From the NCBI GenBank assembly GCA_016584305.1, contig JACEEZ010011094.1, positions 153,795-217,794 of the forward strand: a DNA stretch of 64,000 nt, written 5' to 3'. The notes beneath the pieces are model-generated. The model was not told the DNA's origin, did not search any database, and worked only from the letters and a program-made list of their open reading frames with translations. Source of the DNA: Chionoecetes opilio (taxonomy: Eukaryota; Arthropoda; Malacostraca; Decapoda; Majidae). Shown here one piece after another: positions 58,471 through 64,000 of this stretch (positions are counted from its first letter, which is position 1; each line of letters opens with the position of its first letter). The position numbers and the translations under genes were made by a program.

Positions 58471-61310
58471 CCATAATAACCAGAATTTTCACTCCTAAAA
58501 AACAATAACCAGTGAAAACAAACGGATGCAGTCAGTTCGTACACAAGTTGTTTCGTACACCAGTAGATTCGTACACAAAAAAGTTGTTTCCTAGTCTATA
58601 TGAAACCGTAGTCGTTTCGTACACTTAGCTCAGAGTTGAACTTGATTACTAGAGGTACGATTCGACACCAGGTATGTACGAAAAAACTCAAAATCAGTGT
58701 ACGAAACAACTAACAAAACCTGGGTACGAATTAACTTGTGTACGAAACTCCCTGTAACCAAACAAACATAGGAGTATAGGAGTCAATCAGAAGTCAATAA
58801 GGCACACCTCAAATACCTCTCCACACGGTACCTGGAACTGTCGCCGATCGGAACACTCGCCGCCGTCGTCGAGTGTTCCAATTCTTGATATTACAGGACC
58901 CAATATATAAGCTACATTCAATCAGGATTTACCCGTGTTTCTGAATTCTGGGATGAAATACCAGCAATAGCTTGATCAGTTTGGTTAAGTTAGGTACCAA
59001 TGTAAAGGTTAGGTTAACATTTCCACGTCGACGAGAGTTCTAGGTTGGTGTTTCGGCGAGAATTCCCATCGACGACAGTTCCATAAACTCTCCCTCCACA
59101 CAGACTCCCGGCAACCCCCACCATACACCCTACCACATTAACCACAGCCCCCACCACACACCCTAACACATTAACCACAGCCCCCACCACACACCCTACC
59201 ACATTAACCACAGCCCCCACCACACACCCTACCACATTAACCACAGCCCCCACCACACACCCTACCACATTAACCACAGCCCCCATCACATTAACCACAG
59301 CCCCCACCACACACCCTACCACATTAACCACAGCCCCCACCACACACTACCACATTAACCACAGCCCCACCACACACCCCACATAACCACAGCCCCCACC
59401 ACACACCTACACATTAACCACAGCCCCCACCACACCCTACCACATTAACCACACCCCACATTAACCCAGCCCCCACCACACACCCTACCACATTAACCAC
59501 AGCCCCCACAACACTACCACATTAACCACAGCCCCCACCACACACCCTACCACATTAACACAGACCCCACCACACCTATCACATTAACCAGCCCACACAC
59601 TACTACCAAACCCCACCACATGAAACACACCCACCACAGTAATCACAGCCTCAACCACATGTACCAAACCCACCACACAATTGACGTGCAGCAAGGAGAC
59701 ACAGACCGCTAATATAAACAGTGTATCTAAATAAAACGGCGGTAAGCCAGAAGACGTACGAAAGGTGAGTTACAGTAAAAGAGTTGGTTAATACTGTAGA
59801 TAGACAGTTAGATTGGAGATAGATAGCAGTAAAGAGCTAGACATACGGGTGCAAGAATAGAAACGATTTTTTACCGTTCATTGAGAATATGGAGTTCACT
59901 CGCGTGAGTAAACCGTGCTGAATGATTTGATACCTTAACCCTTCACGCCAGATATTCCTTGATATAAAATCTTTGTTACCTATAAATTACGAAAGGATAT
60001 ACCATTTATAGACAAGGCTCTACTGTAGATAACAACTATAGTCGCCAGTCACTCGCCACTGCCACTAATGTCGCCAGGCCCATATATTACGATTTTAGCA
60101 TTACTACAGACTTGTATGTGCCACTGAAGACGCATGCACAGTAGTTTATATTATGTACATCACACTACATGTCTTCAGTGGCACATACAATTCTAAAATT
60201 CTGTAGTGATGCTAACATTCGTAATATACTGTACCTGGCGACATTATAGTGCAGTGGCAAGTGACTGGCGACTATAGTGTTATCTACGGTAAACAGTCAT
60301 AGTTATAAAATATTACTTATATTCACTAAACAGCGTCTAATGGTACTCAAATTACAATGGAAATTACTTTCTGGGTCTCAAGGGGTTTAGCTGAACACTC
60401 GCCAAAAAGACAAAATTATAAGTAGCAACTCGAGTCACTATTATAAGCAGTCTTGTATGATAAAAAGTGATGATTATTGAAGAATGAAGGAAGATTACAC
60501 CTGAGATTCCCTTTCTCTCTCTCTGGAAATAACATAGAAAGTGGAAAGGAGGAGGGTAGGAGGAGGAAAAAAGGAGTGAAAGGAAACATTGATGAAGAAA
60601 GGAAGAAAGGAAGGAAACACTTTGGCATAGCAAAGGAGGAGGAGGTGGTGGTGGTGGTGGAGGAGGTGGACAAGAAGAAGAAGCAGAAGAAGAAGTGGAG
60701 GAGGAGGAGGTGGACAAGAAGAAGTGGAGGAGGAGGTGGACAAGAAGAAGTGGAGGAGGAGGAGGAAGAGGAAGAGGAAGAGGAAGAGGGGGAGGAGGAA
60801 GAAAGGAAGAAAGGAAAGAAACACTTTGGCATAGCAAAGGAGGAGGAGGTGGTGGTGGTGGTGGAGGAGGTGGACAAGAAGAAGAAGCAGAAGAAGAAGT
60901 GGAGGAGGAGGAGGTGGACAAGAAGAAGTGGAGGAGGAGGTGGACAAGAAGAAGAAGTGGAGGAGGAGGAGGAGGAGGAGGAGGAGGAAGAGGAAGAGGA
61001 AGAGGGGAGGAGGAGGAGGAATAGCAGAGGAAGTGTGGATTATATAGTGATGTCAATAACGTCAGCCTCATTATTGATAGATAGGCTACCCATATAAAAA
61101 AAAAAATATTAACCCTTTGAGACCCAGAACGTAATTTCCATTGTAATTCGGGTACCATTAGACAATTTTTAGTGACTATAAAAGCAATATTTTATAGATA
61201 TGACCTGTTTAGTATCCTTGTCCACTAACTAGTTTGCTATATTCAGTTACTTTTTGTAATTTTATGGCTAACAACATACATTTTTTTATAGGAAAAGTAA
61301 GATCTGGGAA
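57965..61310 (-). repeat. Composite dispersed repeat, copy C (inverse)
   Basis: Inverse order of copy A without large insertions: TTAA-MITE half, SINEs with CA (58110-58127) and CT (58418-58466) tracts, GTACGAAAC motifs (58535-58745), minisatellite (59110-59680), TTAA MITE with foldback MITE (59935-60389), AGG-rich tract with an internal ~180-bp direct duplication (60590-60780 and 60795-60990), and a TTAA MITE ending at 61309. Indels increase at 59340-60000. ORFs of up to 264 codons in the AGG tract are repeat translations. Confidence 0.75.
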
Positions 61311-62831
61311 GGGTAGGTAAGATGCCCCCTCCTATCGAACATAAGACATAAGGAAGCTACAGAGGCTATGAAACCTACACGTGCTGGTCCCTGTAAAACA
61401 ATGGGCAAACAATTTTAATGTACCGTAGATAACACTAAAGTCGCCAGGACAACGTATTTTTCGATGTACAGACGTGTGGTGGCGTTCATACTTACATTTC
61501 TACATCCATGATTTCAGGAAAGTTAGAAGGGGCTATCTGGAGAGTCTGTCATTTTGTGTCTTCATCTGTGTCATAGTATGGCTATAAATGAACAAATTAC
61601 AAAAATATCAACTGAGTGGCGACGTTGATAACGGTCTACACTAAGATCGCCAGCTACCGTAGATAACAGTGAAGTCGCCACCTGCAGTGAAGTCGCCAGA
61701 CGCCAAATATTACGAATTATAGCATCACTACTGATTTTTATGTGCCACTGAAGATGATACACAGTAGTTTATATCATGGCTGTATAATCTACCCTGTTTC
61801 AGCGTTGTTTTATGCTTTGTATCTGCAAATATAACTGTTGCGCATTTTGCTTCTCACGTTTTTCTTCGCGCGATGATAGACAGTAAACAGTAGCTTTTCA
61901 GGCGACAGGACACAGACTTGCCAGATCTTTCAAACTTGAATAGAATTTATTTTCACGTTGGCAGAGGAATTTTTATATATCCAAGCATCTTCCGCAGCTA
62001 ATATATATAGAGACTTGTTTTACTTTACCTCTAATTTCCCCGAATTCCCCAGAGTGGCGACTCAACTGTTGGGTTAAAATACTAGCTGGCGACTTTACTG
62101 TAGTGAGGTCGCCACCCGGTTTTATTTTTGTAATTTGTTCATTTATAGCCCTAATATGACAGATGAAGACACAAAATAACACAGACTTTCCAGATAGACC
62201 CTTCTAACTTTCCTGAAATCGTGGATGTAGAAATGTAAGTATTAACGCCATCACACGTCTGTAAATAACAAAGAAACGTAGAACTGGCGACTTCACTGTT
62301 ATCTACGGTAGTGTTTATGTTCTGAGTGTCTTGCCGCCGTTGTCGTTTGCGCGAAAAAAAAAACTAGTGAAATTGTAAACCGTATGTAGCCTTGCAGATA
62401 CAAAGCATAAAACAACGCTGAAACAGGGTAGATTATACAGTCATGATATAAACTACCGTGTATCATCTTAATTCAGTGGCACATACACATCAGTAGTGAT
62501 GCTATAATTCGTAATATATGTATGGTGGCTGGCGACATTAGTGCAGGTGGCGACTTTACTGTTATCTACGGTACGTAACCAATGTCCATGTATTGTATTA
62601 AACCGCAGTATTACAGGTGTAGTTAAGGTTCGGCAAGGTTATGTTTCTGTGGGCATCATGAACCAGTGACAGCCAATTTCCCTCCCCCACCCAAAACCCC
62701 CGATTTGCCACAGTCCCCCAGGCGTTGGGCGGGGAAAAGAAAATAGTGATTGGGAGTATTGGTTGAAACTGCAGATTTACCCAAGAAAACTAAAGGCTGC
62801 GACCTAACAGCTAAAAAATGTGCCAAGTGGC
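61311..62831. repeat. Duplicated flank, expanded MITE cluster
   Basis: Matches 45273-46127 with extra CCGTAGATAACAC-family pieces: termini are seen at 61423, 61655 (inverse pair around GATAACAGTGAAGTCGCC), 62310 and 62572. Several insertions or recombinations of the same MITE are implied. No gene. Confidence 0.6.
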
Positions 62832-63304
62832 TGGTAGGGGAGTGCCGTTGTTAAGGCCAGACTCTTGATCAACAAGACAACGCAACACTGGCCTGGGGGT
62901 TCCATTGGCCTGCACCGCCTGCGTCTGTATCCTGCACATGGCCCCCTGGTGCAGGATCCTACCCTCTCCAACACTTGCTGTTGCAGTGTCCACGCCCACC
63001 ACCACGCCCTCAACGTCACCACCTTTGTCCTGCTGGCGTCCACCACAACACAACACGGTGTGAGTGAGGCAGGAAGCAGGGTGTGGGCCCCGCAGGCAGG
63101 AGCAGAGTGTCAGCAGGGCAGCGCGTGGCTCTCTGTGTGCTGACTGTCACCACTGTTGCAGGTGCTGAGGTCACAGTCCAAGCCGGCTGCTCCGCCCGGC
63201 ACTGACCCGGCTCCCTCAGGCATCCCCGAGGGTTCCAGCAGGATCGGTCATCGCGTGCTGGTGGGAGTGTTGCTGCGGTGGAGGCTGTGGGGACGGGCAG
63301 CAGC
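62832..63304 (+). other. 5' leader of zinc-finger copy 3
   Basis: GC-rich sequence common to the copies at 51811-52250 and, in part, 11809-11950 (inverse). No frame is conserved among the three copies before the ATG, so it is probably untranslated leader, upstream exon or promoter. No TATA box was identified. Confidence 0.4.
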
Positions 63305-64000
63305 ATGAGTGGCCGGGAGCAGCAGGATCAGTCTGCCTCAGGGGTGGGGAGGCACAGGGGTGATGGCAAGAATCACCTGGAGGCAGGCAGCTCAGGCCAC
63401 AAGGCACACAGTGAGCTGAAGTGCCAGCAGTGTGCCAAAACATTCAAATGCAAGAGTAAGCTTGAGAGACATTCCTTGACACACAGTGGTGTTAAGAATT
63501 ATGAATGTTTAGAATGTGGGAAAAGATTTACTACAAAGAGTTCCCTCACCAGACACTCCCTGACACACAGTTGTGTCAATAATTATGAATGTTTAGAGTG
63601 TGGGAAAAGATTTACTAGAAAGAGTGACCTCACCACACACTCCCTGACACACAGTGGTGGTAGGAATTTTGAATGTTTAGAGTGTGGGAAAAGATTTACT
63701 AGAAAGAGTCACCTCACCACGCACACCTTGACACACAGTGGTGTTAAGAATTATGAATGTTTAGAGTGTGGGCAAAAATTTACTGAAAAGAGTAACCTCA
63801 CCAAGCACATCCTGACACACAGTGGTGTTAGAAATTTTGAATGTTTAGAGTGTGGGAAAAGATTTACTAGAAAGAGTCACCTCACCACGCACACCTTGAC
63901 ACACAGTGGTGTTAAGAATTATGAATGTTTAGAGTGTGGGAAAAGATTTACTGAAAAGAGTCACCACACCAGACACAGCCTTGAATCAGGGTGTCAAGAA
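63305..64000 (+). CDS. C2H2 zinc-finger protein, copy 3 (partial, intact)
   Basis: A frame open for 232 codons from the ATG at 63305 to the window edge, so the 3' end is missing. It starts with a ~40-residue Ser/Gly/His-rich lead (MSGREQQDQSASGVGRHRG), then a first divergent finger (CQQCAKTFKCKSKLERH), then seven near-identical fingers ECLECGKRFT(T/R/E)KS.LT.H joined by (S/T)LTHSGVKNY linkers. All zinc ligands are present until the last finger, where the linker after HTRHS departs from the repeat. Helix positions vary little between fingers (S-S, S-D, S-H, S-N), so arrays may bind a repeated DNA motif; this is an inference. The start is chosen because the other two copies share it. Probable nuclear transcription factor of a lineage-specific family. 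Confidence 0.8.
   Translation, partial: MSGREQQDQSASGVGRHRGDGKNHLEAGSSGHKAHSELKCQQCAKTFKCKSKLERHSLTHSGVKNYECLECGKRFTTKSSLTRHSLTHSCVNNYECLECGKRFTRKSDLTTHSLTHSGGRNFECLECGKRFTRKSHLTTHTLTHSGVKNYECLECGQKFTEKSNLTKHILTHSGVRNFECLECGKRFTRKSHLTTHTLTHSGVKNYECLECGKRFTEKSHHTRHSLESGCQE

Noticed and set aside
60364..61158. 264-codon frame on the minus strand
   Set aside because: AGG/CCT microsatellite with an internal duplication; the ends are MITE sequence.

Overview
The window looks like repeat-rich nuclear DNA of an arthropod, most likely a decapod crustacean (a crab is my guess). The reasons are interstitial CCTAA/TTAGG (arthropod telomere) repeats, very long GA/CT, GT and CCT microsatellites, eukaryotic introns, and the mixture of LINEs, BEL-like and long-LTR elements, a Helitron, MITEs and SINEs. 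No rRNA, true tRNA, CRISPR or prokaryotic feature is visible. Almost all the sequence is mobile or tandem-repeat DNA. The protein-coding signals are: an intact 141-codon ORF joining an RPL23-like part to a beta-tubulin-like part (39433-39858); three copies of one C2H2 zinc-finger gene (10406-11808 minus; about 51811-53900 plus, badly degraded; 63305-64000 plus, running off the window); a truncated BEL/Pao-like gag (18607-19337); two broken transposase-like genes (24591-26279 and 30836-35626, both minus); and LINE remnants.

Layout. 1-9290: two direct copies (A about 884-4335, B about 5960-9070) of a ~3-kb composite repeat made of MITEs, a CCT tract, a GTGGTTAAT minisatellite, SINEs and microsatellites. 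A Merlin-type element (1473-2238) lies in copy A and an RTE-type LINE relic lies between the copies. 9290-13160: zinc-finger gene copy 1, telomere-like repeats and a LINE 3' end. 13567-15067: a Helitron carrying a ~1.1-kb minisatellite. 15777-17217 and 21498-22980: two members, in opposite orientation, of one family with long terminal inverted repeats. Between them sits a BEL-like 5' LTR and gag that runs into a ~500-bp CT tract. 24253-26800: candidate DNA transposon with a frameshifted gene. 27707-28564: broken copy of the later 6.1-kb transposon, ending at a single N.

28566-45272 is one inverted copy (D) of the composite repeat, expanded by nested insertions whose edges can be read: a foldback element (28597-29704, TSD AT); a 6.14-kb DNA transposon (30253-36392, TSD CATA) whose multi-exon gene is itself split by a solo LTR (33800-35376, TSD TCGG); an LTR element (37462-42253, TSD TTCA) holding the RPL23/beta-tubulin-like ORF in place of gag-pol; and a second solo LTR (42986-44799, TSD ATGG). 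45273-64000 is a second duplicated block: flank plus zinc-finger gene, split by a 5.7-kb I-group-like LINE (46128-51801, TSD TGCCAAGTG), then a stretch of very poor sequence quality (about 52430-56260), another insertion (56393-57964), composite copy C (inverted, about 57965-61310), and the cleanest zinc-finger copy at the right edge.

The most unusual items are the RPL23/beta-tubulin-like ORF between long LTRs and the 6.1-kb intron-containing transposon, whose protein I cannot assign to a named superfamily. Family names come from motif recognition only; no database search was possible. Many indels and the smeared homopolymers may be assembly or consensus errors, so 'pseudogene' calls need read-level support.
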